From: an uncultured Pelagibacteraceae bacterium
GTDB lineage: Bacteria > Pseudomonadota > Alphaproteobacteria > Pelagibacterales > Pelagibacteraceae
Reading direction: 5' to 3'
Assembly: GCA_902634935.1 (NCBI GenBank)
Contig: CACPMF010000001.1
Location: 52,614-116,613 of the forward strand
DNA: 64,000 bases
Shown: positions 18,764 to 27,421 of the stretch, one piece after another
Layout of the letters: each line of letters opens with the position of its first letter
How positions within the stretch are numbered: position 1 is the stretch's first letter
Program-made: the position numbers and the translations under genes
Notes under the pieces: model-generated
What the model was told of the DNA's origin: nothing
The model's input: the letters and a program-made list of their open reading frames with translations, nothing else
Database searches by the model: none

Positions 18764-19372
18764 GTGAAAAAAATAATCTTTTTAATGATAATGATACTTT
18801 TTTCAAATGCAGCATTATCCAAAGAATATTATTTTATTACTGGTATTAATAATAATAAGATTGAAACTGGTATAACCGTAAGCACAGCCTCTTTAGACGA
18901 AGATGACGAGGATATGTTCTTTACTATAGGTTATAATTATTCAGATAATCTGGGAATTGATATTTCTTTTTTTGAAACTGGAGAAGCAACATTATCTGGA
19001 GACAATGGCGATAGGTTTACTCTAGCGGGTACAGAATATGAATTTATAGTAAATAACGCAAAAATATCGGTTTCTTCAGAAAACATAGCCGTCGGTTTGA
19101 GGCCAAAAGCAAAACTTTCAGAGGAGTTTGATGTGTTTGGTAGAATAGGATATCATTTTTATGAGGCTACAGCTACCGCTTCGGGTGATGGAATTACAAC
19201 AGCATCACTTACTGATGATGATAGTTCAGACTTTTTCTACGGCTTTGGATTAAGTTATAAAGTTGATAATTTTTACTTGAATGCTGGATTAGAATATTAT
19301 CAGTTAGATTATGATTACATAGATGAAATAAAAACAGAGTTTATTTCAATCGGCTTTGTCTCAGAATTTTAA
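18764..19372 (+). CDS. Outer-membrane beta-barrel protein
   Basis: The 202-residue protein starts at GTG 18764 and has a clear signal peptide (KKIIFLMIMILFSNAALSKE, cleavage near residue 19-20). The rest shows alternating beta-strand patterns, an acidic loop around residues 42-48, GRIGYHFYEATA, and ends in a Phe (SIGFVSEF), the usual C-terminal signature for BAM-inserted barrels. It resembles small eight-strand OmpW/OmpA-like barrels, but the family is not certain. It is set between hisH and hisA on the same strand, so it is probably transcribed with the his genes although no link to histidine is apparent. Confidence 0.75.
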   Translation: MKKIIFLMIMILFSNAALSKEYYFITGINNNKIETGITVSTASLDEDDEDMFFTIGYNYSDNLGIDISFFETGEATLSGDNGDRFTLAGTEYEFIVNNAKISVSSENIAVGLRPKAKLSEEFDVFGRIGYHFYEATATASGDGITTASLTDDDSSDFFYGFGLSYKVDNFYLNAGLEYYQLDYDYIDEIKTEFISIGFVSEF

Positions 19373-19392
19373 AAAAAATAATTTTATTAATT

Positions 19393-20118
19393 GTGAAAAT
19401 TTTTCCAGCAATAGATATTCAAAATAAAAAATGTGTCAGGTTAGTTAAAGGGGACTTTGGTAAAAAAACTGAATATGAAATGTCCCCAGTCGAACAAGCT
19501 GGCAAATATAAGGATCATGGTTTTAAAAACTTACATATTGTTGATTTAGATGGAGCTTTGACTGGTGAAACAGTTAATCTTGATATAATTCAAGAAATTG
19601 TAAGTAAATATGATCTTAAAATAGAAATTGGTGGAGGTATAAGAAACTTTGAAAGCATCAAAAAATATACTGATGCTGGTGTTGAAAAGGTTATTTTGGG
19701 AAGCGCGGCTATTAAAGATAAAGACTTTTTAAAAGGTGCTTGTGAAAAGTTCCCTAATAAAATTGCATTAGGCCTAGATGCAAAAGATGGATATTTGTCA
19801 GTTTCAGGATGGAAAGAAAACTCTAATCAGCTGACTTTGGATTATTTAAAAGAGGTTAATAAATTTGGAGCAAGTAGATTAATTTATACAGACATTAATA
19901 GAGATGGGATGAAGCAAAGCCCTAATTTTGAGGAAACTGAGAGAGTGGCCCATACTTCAAATTGTCCAGTAATAATATCTGGAGGGGTATCAAATATAAA
20001 TGATATTAAAAAAGCAAAAGAATTAAATAACAAAAATATTGAAGGTATAATTGTTGGTAAAGCTATATATGATGGAGATATTAAATTAGAGGAACTTGCA
20101 AAAGAAATAGATGCTTAA
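19393..20118 (+). CDS. hisA: ProFAR isomerase (HisA)
   Basis: The 241-residue TIM barrel starts at GTG 19393 with [20 protein letters not shown], carrying the catalytic Asp of HisA. Phosphate-binding glycine motifs IEIGGGIR and IISGGVS, and the second catalytic Asp in YTDINRDG, are present. It isomerises ProFAR to PRFAR. The gene overlaps hisF by eight bases. Its length is normal. Confidence 0.96.
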   Translation: MKIFPAIDIQNKKCVRLVKGDFGKKTEYEMSPVEQAGKYKDHGFKNLHIVDLDGALTGETVNLDIIQEIVSKYDLKIEIGGGIRNFESIKKYTDAGVEKVILGSAAIKDKDFLKGACEKFPNKIALGLDAKDGYLSVSGWKENSNQLTLDYLKEVNKFGASRLIYTDINRDGMKQSPNFEETERVAHTSNCPVIISGGVSNINDIKKAKELNNKNIEGIIVGKAIYDGDIKLEELAKEIDA

Positions 20119-20863
20119 AAATAGAATAATCCCTTGTTTAGATGTTAAAAATGGAAGAGTTGTAAAAGGCATAAATTTTGTTGATCTAAAAGATGCTGGA
20201 GACCCAGTTGAACAAGCAAAGATTTATAGTGATGGCGGTGCTGATGAAATATGTTTTTTAGATATTACAGCATCAAACGAAAATAGAGATACTATTTACG
20301 ATGTGGTTAAGGAAACCTCAAAAAAATGTTTTGTACCTTTAACAGTTGGAGGAGGTGTGAGAGGTGTTGATGATATAAACAAACTTTTAAACTGTGGTGC
20401 AGACAAAGTTTCTATTAATACAGCCGCAGTCCAAAACCCAAGCGTTGTTGAAGAAAGCTCTAAAAAATTTGGTTCGCAATGCATTGTTGTCGCAATAGAT
20501 GCAAAAAAAAAAGGAGACACATGGGAAATATTTACTCATGGTGGGAGAAAAGAAACAGGAATTAATGCAATTGAATTTGCACTTAAAATGGAAAAAAGTG
20601 GAGCAGGGGAACTACTTGTTACCTCTATGGATAAAGATGGCACTCAATCCGGATATGATATTGAATTAATGAAAACTATTTCTGAAAGTGTAAATATTCC
20701 TGTCATTGCATCCGGTGGAGTTGGAACTTTAGATCATTTGGTTGATGGAATAAAATCAGGCGCTAGCGCAGTTTTAGCTGCATCAATATTTCATTATGGT
20801 ACATACTCAGTTAATGAAGCAAAGCAGTATTTGGCTTCAAAAGATATACCTGTTAGGATTTAG
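20111..20863 (+). CDS. hisF: Imidazole glycerol phosphate synthase cyclase subunit HisF
   Basis: The 250-residue TIM barrel has [16 protein letters not shown] with the catalytic Asp near residue 11, [18 protein letters not shown], and [13 protein letters not shown] with the second catalytic Asp near residue 177. It makes IGP and AICAR from PRFAR and ammonia delivered by HisH. It overlaps hisA by eight bases and is followed by hisE after one base. Confidence 0.97.
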   Translation: MLKNRIIPCLDVKNGRVVKGINFVDLKDAGDPVEQAKIYSDGGADEICFLDITASNENRDTIYDVVKETSKKCFVPLTVGGGVRGVDDINKLLNCGADKVSINTAAVQNPSVVEESSKKFGSQCIVVAIDAKKKGDTWEIFTHGGRKETGINAIEFALKMEKSGAGELLVTSMDKDGTQSGYDIELMKTISESVNIPVIASGGVGTLDHLVDGIKSGASAVLAASIFHYGTYSVNEAKQYLASKDIPVRI

Positions 20864-20864
20864 T

Positions 20865-21137
20865 ATGCTTAAAATTTTAGAAGATTTAATTATTCTTGCA
20901 AGAGAAAGAAAAAAGAATCCAGTTGAGGGATCTTATACGAATAAACTCTTAGAAGACAAAACTTTAGCAAAAGAAAAGGTTCTAGAGGAAATAGATGAGT
21001 TAATTGATTCTGTAAAAAAAAATACAAATAAAATTCATGAAGCTGCAGATGTTCTTTATCATTTAGTAATATATTTTGAAAAAAATGGTGTTATGATAGA
21101 AGATGTAATGAATGAATTAAAACAGAGAAAAAAATAA
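20865..21137 (+). CDS. hisE: Phosphoribosyl-ATP pyrophosphatase (HisE)
   Basis: I place the start at ATG 20865 (MLKILEDLI), because an in-frame ATG at 20796 lies inside hisF and adds 23 residues with no resemblance to the family. The 90-residue protein has the all-alpha MazG-like pattern EEIDELIDSV with metal-binding acidic residues and HEAADVLYHLVIYF near residue 63. It hydrolyses phosphoribosyl-ATP to phosphoribosyl-AMP. It closes the his run and is followed immediately by a secreted hypothetical protein. Confidence 0.92.
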   Translation: MLKILEDLIILARERKKNPVEGSYTNKLLEDKTLAKEKVLEEIDELIDSVKKNTNKIHEAADVLYHLVIYFEKNGVMIEDVMNELKQRKK

Positions 21138-22007
21138 TTGAAAAAAAAATTTCTTTATAAACTCATAATAATTTTTACTATAATTTTTTATCCTTTGACC
21201 AACGTCTTTGGGATCGTTAAAACTTTTAAATATGGAAAAGGTCCATTGATACTCAATGAAGATATTGCAAATGTATTAGAATATTATTTCAGCGGAGGTA
21301 GAATGGGCGTGTATGCAGAAGAACAATCCACGGCATGGTTCCCAGGAGCTATAGTTATAGCAGAAGATGGATCTGAATTTTCATACATAAGAAGGCCAGC
21401 ACATGTGGATGCAAGCAATGTGGATACAAAAAATTATGTTGGAATGCTTCTTAAAGATTGTCAAAAAAGATCTGGTAAAGAATGTTACTTGTTTGCGAGT
21501 GGTTATAAAATTCTTTGGGATAATGGAAGTGATAAGAAAAGGAGAAAACTTAAGAGAAAAGAAATTAGAGCTGGAAAAACTAAAGCAATACTGCAAGAAT
21601 TAGGATTTTATAATCCAGCGTATTCTCAATCTTCGAGCAATCTAAGTGCTAGCAAACAAGAAAACTCTAAATCAACAAATGATCAAGATAGCAAAAAAAT
21701 ATTTGTGTCGGGAGAGAGAGCAATGGCAATTCAATGGGAAGGTTATAAAGATTTAATAGTAGGGAATATTAATTTTAAAGTTTCTGAAAACGTTGGAGCT
21801 TTTAAACTAAGACTTCCAAAAAACGATGGAATTTGCAATGGCACCTATGCATTATCTGAAAGTAAAGGCACTTGGTCAATAATGTGTGATAACAAAATGA
21901 GCGCTTCTGGTACACTTCAATGGAATAGCTCAGATGACTCAGTTACCGGGTCAGGCAAAGATACTAATAATAAATCAGTGAAGTTCACTGCATCTGGAAT
22001 AAACTAA
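21138..22007 (+). CDS. Secreted protein of unknown function
   Basis: The 289-residue protein starts at TTG 21138 directly after hisE. It has a signal peptide (KKKFLYKLIIIFTIIFYPL, cleavage near residue 25). The N-terminal half (about 26-130) has GRMGVYAEEQSTAWFPGAIV and two Cys in DCQKRSGKECYLF; residues 135-155 are strongly basic; then comes a Ser/Asn-rich linker (about 160-185) and a C-terminal beta-rich part with another Cys pair (DGICNGTYAL and IMCDNKM). I do not recognise the family. The layout suggests an exported two-domain protein, possibly envelope-associated. Confidence 0.7.
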   Translation: MKKKFLYKLIIIFTIIFYPLTNVFGIVKTFKYGKGPLILNEDIANVLEYYFSGGRMGVYAEEQSTAWFPGAIVIAEDGSEFSYIRRPAHVDASNVDTKNYVGMLLKDCQKRSGKECYLFASGYKILWDNGSDKKRRKLKRKEIRAGKTKAILQELGFYNPAYSQSSSNLSASKQENSKSTNDQDSKKIFVSGERAMAIQWEGYKDLIVGNINFKVSENVGAFKLRLPKNDGICNGTYALSESKGTWSIMCDNKMSASGTLQWNSSDDSVTGSGKDTNNKSVKFTASGIN

Positions 22008-22021
22008 TTTAATATAATTAA

Positions 22022-22519
22022 CTAACCATCGTAAGGTAGAACTCTTATTGTTTTACCAAAAATTATTACAACCCTATCGTTATTACTTAATTTTGTTTCA
22101 CTACCTTGAACGATTGCAACATCATCCTCACTATCATCAATGTTAATAATATATTGATGTCCATCATGGTTCCCCAACAAGGCTTCTGTTACATACCCAA
22201 GTGCAGCCCCACCTATTGTTGCATAAACAATTGCAATTTCCTCACATTTTGCCCCTGCAATTAGTTCTTTTCCACAAACCTGAGTTCCCAAAAGACCACC
22301 AATCATTGCGCCTGTAGTAGCACCAATTAAACTTCCTTCACCTTTAACTTTTACTGGTAATGAGGAAACAATATTTCCGTATTTAATTGATTTAATTCTT
22401 TGTGTATCTGATTTTTTAACATCAGTTGGATTGGTCGTATTACACGAAACTAAAAATAGAGATAAAAATAAAATAAATATATATTTCACATTTATTTGAT
22501 TAGATTTAAAATTAGCCAT
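22022..22519 (-). CDS. Outer-membrane lipoprotein with glycine zipper (SlyB/Pcp-like)
   Basis: The 165-residue protein has a lipoprotein signal: YIFILFLSLFLVSC with the lipobox Cys at residue 26. An in-frame GTG at 22489 would give a more typical short signal peptide and is an alternative start. The core is a glycine zipper (SLIGATTGAMIGGLLG, and IGGAALGYVTEALLG after a C-x6-C segment), followed by a C-terminal beta domain with SNNDRVVII near the end. Such lipoproteins (SlyB/17-kDa antigen type) sit in the outer membrane and support envelope integrity. Confidence 0.78.
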   Translation of the reverse strand: MANFKSNQINVKYIFILFLSLFLVSCNTTNPTDVKKSDTQRIKSIKYGNIVSSLPVKVKGEGSLIGATTGAMIGGLLGTQVCGKELIAGAKCEEIAIVYATIGGAALGYVTEALLGNHDGHQYIINIDDSEDDVAIVQGSETKLSNNDRVVIIFGKTIRVLPYDG

Positions 22520-22553
22520 AAATTAGGCATTAAATATTATATGTAATCCGCAA

Positions 22554-22964
22554 ATGGACACTGTAAAATCATTAATAGAATATCACAAAATGATACCTCA
22601 TCCCGAAGGTGGACATTACGTTGAGGTATTTAAAAATAAATTTGTGAGCCACATTTATTTTTTATTGGAAGGCCATGAACATTCTCATTGGCATAGAATA
22701 ACTAAAAATGAAACAGTTCACTTTTATTCTGGAGATCCTTTAGAAATATATACTTCTGAAGATGGAGAGGAGTTTGAAACTAACCAAATTGGGTCAAATA
22801 ACAATTTTATTTATAGTATTAAAAAAAATACTTGGTTTGCAATGAAACCTAAAGGAAAATACAGCTTAATCGGTTGCACAGTTGCCCCAGCTTTTGAGTT
22901 TGAAGATTTAGAACTTGCACCAAAAGATTGGAAGCCGTCTAAATTTAATTTATCTCTGAAGTAG
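22554..22964 (+). CDS. Cupin superfamily protein (DUF985/cupin_5)
   Basis: The 136-residue protein carries the DUF985 pattern: MIPHPEGGHYVEVFKN at the N-terminus, SHWHRITKNETVHFYSGDPLEIY in the cupin core with several potential metal-ligand His residues (about 41-53), and GCTVAPAFEFEDLELA near the C-terminus. Substrate is unknown for this family, though sugar-like ligands have been suggested. The length is near the usual size. It is divergent from the lipoprotein gene. Confidence 0.85.
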   Translation: MDTVKSLIEYHKMIPHPEGGHYVEVFKNKFVSHIYFLLEGHEHSHWHRITKNETVHFYSGDPLEIYTSEDGEEFETNQIGSNNNFIYSIKKNTWFAMKPKGKYSLIGCTVAPAFEFEDLELAPKDWKPSKFNLSLK

Positions 22965-23012
22965 AATTAAGTATTCACATTAATTAAATCCAGATATACT
23001 TTTTTAATAAAA

Positions 23013-23948
23013 ATGAGCCATAAATTTTATAAACCTGCAAGATCTAGACTTCAAAGAAGCGAACTAGCAGTTCCAGGCTCGTCTCCGAAAATGTTTGAAA
23101 AAGCATTAAATTCTGACGCTGATTATATCTTTTTAGATTTAGAAGATGCTGTTTCTCCAAATGATAAGATCACTGCAAGAGCAAATGTTATTAAAGCTTT
23201 AAAGGAAATTAATTGGAGTGAAAAAGGAAAAACAATATCTGTTAGAATTAACAGTTTAGATACTCATTATATGTATAGCGACCTTGTAGAAATTGTTGAG
23301 CAAGCTGGAGAAAATGTTGATACAATTTTAGTACCAAAAGCAGGTACTGCTAGCGATGTTTACATGGTTGACTGTATGCTAACACAAATTGAGACAAATA
23401 AAAAAATCAAGAACAAAGTTGGAATTGAATGTTTAATTGAAACTGCACTAGGAATGTCCAACATTAAAGAAATTGCAACATCAAGCCAAAGACTTGAGGC
23501 TTTACATTTTGGAGTAGCTGATTATGCAGCAAGTCTTAGAGCAAGAACAGTTGTTATAGGTGGATTAAATCCTGATTATCCTGGTGATCAATGGCATCAT
23601 GGTTTATCAGAATTAGTAATGACCTGTAGAGCATACGGATTAAGGGCGATTGATGGTCCCTTTGGGGATTTTAATGATCCAGATGCATATATTGCTGCTG
23701 CAAAAAGAGGGGCAGCTATCGGAATAGAGGGAAAATGGGCAATACACCCCTCTCAAATAGAGTTAGCAAATAAAGTATTTTCACCTCCAGAAGCAGAGGT
23801 GAACAAAGCGAAAAGAATTCTAGAAGAACTTAAGAAAGCAGCCTTGGAGGGCAAAGGTGCGGCCCAGCTAGATGGTAGAATGATTGATGCAGCATCTGCT
23901 AAAATGGCAGAAAATATTGTCAATATAGACAAGTTAATAAAAAAATAA
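23013..23948 (+). CDS. mcl: L-malyl-CoA/beta-methylmalyl-CoA lyase (HpcH/HpaI family)
   Basis: The 311-residue TIM-barrel lyase has RLQRSELAVPGSSPKM, FLDLEDAVSPNDK with metal-ligand acidic residues, RINSLDTHYMY, LIETALGMSN and GKWAIHPSQIELAN near residue 245, a pattern shared with the malyl-CoA lyases of Methylobacterium and Rhodobacter rather than with CitE. It cleaves malyl-CoA to glyoxylate and acetyl-CoA, reversibly. The two downstream genes match malate thiokinase subunits and are separated by 2 and about 3 bases, which supports the substrate assignment. Confidence 0.88.
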   Translation: MSHKFYKPARSRLQRSELAVPGSSPKMFEKALNSDADYIFLDLEDAVSPNDKITARANVIKALKEINWSEKGKTISVRINSLDTHYMYSDLVEIVEQAGENVDTILVPKAGTASDVYMVDCMLTQIETNKKIKNKVGIECLIETALGMSNIKEIATSSQRLEALHFGVADYAASLRARTVVIGGLNPDYPGDQWHHGLSELVMTCRAYGLRAIDGPFGDFNDPDAYIAAAKRGAAIGIEGKWAIHPSQIELANKVFSPPEAEVNKAKRILEELKKAALEGKGAAQLDGRMIDAASAKMAENIVNIDKLIKK

Positions 23949-23950
23949 TT

Positions 23951-25108
23951 ATGGACATACATGAATATCAGGCAAAAGAAATTTTATCTAGTTTTGGAGT
24001 GACAATTCCAAGAGGAGGAATTGTTTACAGTCCAGAGAATGCAGAAAATAAAGCTAGAGAAATAGGTGGATCTAAATGGGTTGTAAAAGCACAAATTCAC
24101 TCTGGTGCTAGAGGAAAGGCTGGAGGAATAATAGTATGTAATTCTCCTTTAGAAGTTGCCCAGGCGACGGATAAATTATTAGGAAAAAAATTAGTTACAA
24201 ATCAAACAGGACCAGAGGGAAAAATTGTAAATAGAATTTATATCGAGGAAGCAACTGATATAGAAAAGGAGCTTTATTTGGGTTTAGTGTTTGATAGAAG
24301 TTCAGAGAGCATAATGGTTGTAGCTTCAACAGAAGGAGGAATGAGTGTTGAAGAAATCGCTAAAGAAAAACCTGAAACAATTATAAGATCTAAAATTGAA
24401 GTAGCAGTTGGAATTCAAAGTTTTCAAGCAAGAGAGCTTGCATTTGGATTAGGAATAGACTCCGATTTAATTGCTAGAGCATCTGATACAATTATTGGAT
24501 GTGCTAAAGCGTTTAGCGAGTTAGATGCTACAATGGTTGAAGTTAATCCATTAGTCATTTCAAAGCAAAAACAAATATTAGCTTTAGATTGTAAAATGAG
24601 CTTCGATAACAATGCTATGTTTAGAAGAAATAAAGTATCAGAACTAAGAGATAAGTCACAGGAAGATGAGAAAGAAGTATATGCATCAGATAGAGGTTTA
24701 AATTATGTAAGTCTAGATGGAAATATTGGTAATATTATTAATGGAGCTGGACTTGCTATGGCCTCGATGGACATGATTAAATTGGCTGGAGGAGAACCTG
24801 CAAACTTTTTAGATGTTGGTGGTGGAGCAACACCAGAAAAAATCGTAAAAGCTTTTAGGTTAATAACAATGGATAAAAAAGTAAAAGTAATTTTAGTAAA
24901 TATTTTTGCAGGTATAAATAGATGCGATTGGGTTGCAGAAGGCATAGTCCAGGCGCTAGAAAAAATAGAGGTAAAGGTTCCATTAGTTATTAGATTAGCT
25001 GGGACTAATGTTGAAAAAGGCAACAAAATTTTAAAGGACAGTAAAATAAATTATATTGAGGCAAGTACTCTAGAGGAAGCTGCCAATAAAGCTGTGGCGG
25101 CATTATAA
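23951..25108 (+). CDS. mtkA: Malate-CoA ligase beta subunit (malate thiokinase, MtkA; SucC paralogue)
   Basis: The 385-residue protein is an ATP-grasp acyl-CoA synthetase beta subunit: MDIHEYQAKEIL, KAQIHSGARGKAGG, NGAGLAMASMDMIKLAGG, FLDVGGGATPEK. The segment NIFAGINRCDWVAEGI resembles MtkA of serine-cycle methylotrophs more than SucC, which usually has a GIVRCD-type version. It forms malyl-CoA from malate, CoA and ATP with MtkB. Placement right after mcl and before mtkB supports malate over succinate as substrate. A plain succinyl-CoA synthetase is the alternative. Confidence 0.82.
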   Translation: MDIHEYQAKEILSSFGVTIPRGGIVYSPENAENKAREIGGSKWVVKAQIHSGARGKAGGIIVCNSPLEVAQATDKLLGKKLVTNQTGPEGKIVNRIYIEEATDIEKELYLGLVFDRSSESIMVVASTEGGMSVEEIAKEKPETIIRSKIEVAVGIQSFQARELAFGLGIDSDLIARASDTIIGCAKAFSELDATMVEVNPLVISKQKQILALDCKMSFDNNAMFRRNKVSELRDKSQEDEKEVYASDRGLNYVSLDGNIGNIINGAGLAMASMDMIKLAGGEPANFLDVGGGATPEKIVKAFRLITMDKKVKVILVNIFAGINRCDWVAEGIVQALEKIEVKVPLVIRLAGTNVEKGNKILKDSKINYIEASTLEEAANKAVAAL

Positions 25109-25111
25109 TTG

Positions 25112-25999
25112 ATGTCAGTAATTATTCATAAAGACACAAAAATTATTATCCAGGGCTTTACTGGAAAGATGGGTACTTTTCATGCTGAGGAAATGATTAA
25201 ATATGGATCCAACATTGTTGGAGGTGTAACACCAGGCAAAGGAGGTCAAAAGCATTTAAATAAGCCAGTTTTTAACACTGTAAAAGATGCCGTTAAAGAT
25301 ACAGGTGCTACAGCATCAATATTATTTGTACCCCCAGCCTTTGCAGCAGACTCAGCAATGGAGGCAGCTGATGCAGGAATAAAAACTTGTGTAGCTATTG
25401 TAGATGGAATTCCATCACACGATATGATCAGAATCAAAAGATATATGAGACGATATTCTAAAACAGAAAAAATGACTTTAGTTGGACCTAATTGTGCTGG
25501 AATAATCAGCCCAGGAAAATCAATGTTAGGAATAATGCCTGGACATATTTACAAAGAGGGTAGAGTTGGAATTATAAGCCGATCAGGTACATTAGGTTAT
25601 GAAGCTGCTCAACAGATGAAAAATTTAGATATAGGAATTTCAACAAGTGTTGGTATTGGTGGTGATCCTATTAATGGAAGTTCATTTAGAGACATAATTG
25701 AAAAATTTGAAGCAGATGATGAGACTGATGCAGTTTTAATGATTGGTGAAATAGGTGGACCTCAAGAAGTTGCGGCTGGAGAATTTGTAAAAGAAAACAT
25801 GAAAAAGCCTGTTATAGGATATATTGCTGGTTTAACAGCTCCAAAAGGAAGAGTAATGGGTCATGCTGGGGCGATAGTCTCAGCATATGGAGAAAGTGCA
25901 ATTGAAAAGGTTGAAATTTTAAAAGAGTGTGGTGTTACAATTTCTAAAAATCCTTCAGTCATGGGTGACACCGTAAAATCAGTTTTGGAAAAAATATAA
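25112..25999 (+). CDS. mtkB: Malate-CoA ligase alpha subunit (malate thiokinase, MtkB; SucD paralogue)
   Basis: The start is either TTG 25109 or ATG 25112, adjacent to the mtkA stop; I take the ATG. The roughly 295-residue protein has the CoA-binding Rossmann region with [24 protein letters not shown], the ligase part [16 protein letters not shown], and the catalytic phospho-His in [15 protein letters not shown] near residue 250. [10 protein letters not shown] and the wording around GGVTPGKGG are close to MtkB. Together with mcl it allows malate to be split to glyoxylate and acetyl-CoA. Confidence 0.82.
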   Translation: MSVIIHKDTKIIIQGFTGKMGTFHAEEMIKYGSNIVGGVTPGKGGQKHLNKPVFNTVKDAVKDTGATASILFVPPAFAADSAMEAADAGIKTCVAIVDGIPSHDMIRIKRYMRRYSKTEKMTLVGPNCAGIISPGKSMLGIMPGHIYKEGRVGIISRSGTLGYEAAQQMKNLDIGISTSVGIGGDPINGSSFRDIIEKFEADDETDAVLMIGEIGGPQEVAAGEFVKENMKKPVIGYIAGLTAPKGRVMGHAGAIVSAYGESAIEKVEILKECGVTISKNPSVMGDTVKSVLEKI

Positions 26000-26365
26000 A
26001 TGTCTTACGATAATCAAAATATCTTTGCAAAAATTTTAAGAGGAGAAATACCATGCAAAAAAATTTATGAGGATGATTTTGTATTATCTTTTTACGATAT
26101 AAATCCACAAAAGAAAGTTCACGCATTAGTAATTCCTAAAGGAAAATATATTAACTTAGATGATTTTAATAAAAATGCATCTAAGGATGAGATAATAGGA
26201 CTTATTAAAGGAATATCTACTGTTGCTGAAAAACTAGGTATTTCCTCCGAAAAAGGAAATGGGTATAGAACTTTAGCCAACATCAGTGAGGATGGGGGAC
26301 AAGAAGTTCCACATTTACATTTCCACTTATTTGGTGGTGAAAAAGTGGGTAAAATGGTTTCGTGA
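26000..26365 (+). CDS. HIT-family (histidine triad, HinT-like) nucleotide hydrolase
   Basis: The 121-residue protein has the HinT arrangement: NIFAKILRGEIPCKKIYEDD at the N-terminus and the triad VPHLHFHLFGG near residue 107. HinT-like enzymes hydrolyse adenosine 5'-phosphoramidates and related nucleotides, including acyl-adenylates. It starts directly after the mtkB stop and overlaps the GNAT gene by four bases (GTGA), so the five genes from mcl onward may be one transcript. Confidence 0.93.
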   Translation: MSYDNQNIFAKILRGEIPCKKIYEDDFVLSFYDINPQKKVHALVIPKGKYINLDDFNKNASKDEIIGLIKGISTVAEKLGISSEKGNGYRTLANISEDGGQEVPHLHFHLFGGEKVGKMVS

Positions 26366-26874
26366 TAACAAAAGTAAATCGAAATTATTTAGAGATTAGC
26401 TCTATTAAAGAATTAAATTATTCTCAAAGTCCAAATAATAAATGTGAATTGTTTGAGATAAATCCACCAAATTTTCAAATAAATAAATTTTTTTATAAAA
26501 AAATTGGTAATGATCACAGATGGATTGACCGTTTAGTTTGGGATGATCAAAAATGGATATCTTACGTGAATAATCCAAATGTTAAAACCTATGTATTGAA
26601 AGAGAATAATGATTTAGTAGGATATTTTGAGCAAATAACAAACACAGAAAAAAATGATTGTGAAATTGCTTATTTCGGAATTTTAAAAGAGTTCTATGGC
26701 AAAAAATATGGAGCCCATCTTTTGTCTTTAGCAATAACAAAGTGTTTTGAGAAAAAAATTAATAAGATATGGCTTCATACTTGTTCCCTAGATCATGAAA
26801 ATGCACTTAAAAATTATTTAGCCCGTGGAATGAAAATATTTAAGTCAGAGACAATAAATTTAGATGTTAATTAG
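26362..26874 (+). CDS. GNAT-family N-acetyltransferase
   Basis: The 170-residue protein begins at GTG 26362, overlapping the HIT gene stop. The C-terminal half has the GNAT fold pattern: EIAYFGILKEFYGKKYGAHLLSLAI is the acetyl-CoA pyrophosphate-binding loop, with KYGAH in place of the usual Q/RxxGxG/A, followed by IWLHTCSLDHENALKNYLARGM. The substrate cannot be inferred. The 3' end overlaps convergent lolA by eight bases. Confidence 0.8.
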   Translation: MITKVNRNYLEISSIKELNYSQSPNNKCELFEINPPNFQINKFFYKKIGNDHRWIDRLVWDDQKWISYVNNPNVKTYVLKENNDLVGYFEQITNTEKNDCEIAYFGILKEFYGKKYGAHLLSLAITKCFEKKINKIWLHTCSLDHENALKNYLARGMKIFKSETINLDVN

Positions 26875-27421
26875 TATAATTTTTAATATCAAAAATATTT
26901 TCATCAACTTGAATGTTTTTTTGAACAATTGATAGTTTTGTTTCAACTTTATTTTGGTAAATGTCAATTGTTGACCAACCTACCAGGTTAAGATTGAGAC
27001 TATCGAAGTAAATAATTATTTCTAAATTTTCATAAGATAATTCGAATTTATAATACTCGTTTATAGAAATTTCGTTTCCAAGCTCTCCAATCTTATTAAT
27101 TATAAACTCCTTATCCAAAATCAAATTAAGGGGAGTTTTATCTAAAGAATATCTAAAATATTGATTATTTTTGTTGGAATTTATCAACAATGACTTCCCG
27201 TTAGAAACTAAAACTTTTTTATAGAAGTCATTGTATTCGCAAAAAATTTTTTTTGGGTAATGAATGATGCAGCTCCCAGTTTCGATTTTTTCACCAATTT
27301 TTTGTTCAAATTTAAACTTGAGACTATCTGTTGAAATAAGATTTGATATTATTTGAGATTTAACAGATCCATAAACAATTGTAGTTGATAAAAAAAAAAA
27401 TATAAGAATTAATTTTTTCAT
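26867..27421 (-). CDS. lolA: LolA-family outer-membrane lipoprotein carrier
   Basis: The 184-residue protein has a signal peptide (KKLILIFFFLSTTIVYG) and the LolA-like beta pattern, with LKFKFEQKIGEKIETGSCIIHYPKK early on, then ILDKEFIINKIG and a late LNLVGWSTIDIYQN segment. LolA shuttles lipoproteins through the periplasm. It overlaps the ftsK stop by four bases (ATGA); ftsK-lolA is a recurring order in proteobacteria, which supports the call despite divergent sequence. Confidence 0.85.
   Translation of the reverse strand: MKKLILIFFFLSTTIVYGSVKSQIISNLISTDSLKFKFEQKIGEKIETGSCIIHYPKKIFCEYNDFYKKVLVSNGKSLLINSNKNNQYFRYSLDKTPLNLILDKEFIINKIGELGNEISINEYYKFELSYENLEIIIYFDSLNLNLVGWSTIDIYQNKVETKLSIVQKNIQVDENIFDIKNYTN

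Noticed and set aside
20796..20864. Upstream in-frame ATG extension of hisE
   Set aside because: It lies wholly inside the hisF coding region and adds 23 residues without HisE similarity.
24703..25026. Minus-strand open frame inside mtkA
   Set aside because: It is antisense to a strongly conserved enzyme, with no family resemblance; many such shadow frames occur across conserved genes here.
23951..25999. Plain succinyl-CoA synthetase sucC-sucD
   Set aside because: Local motifs and the adjoining malyl-CoA lyase gene favour malate thiokinase; succinate use remains an alternative to be tested.
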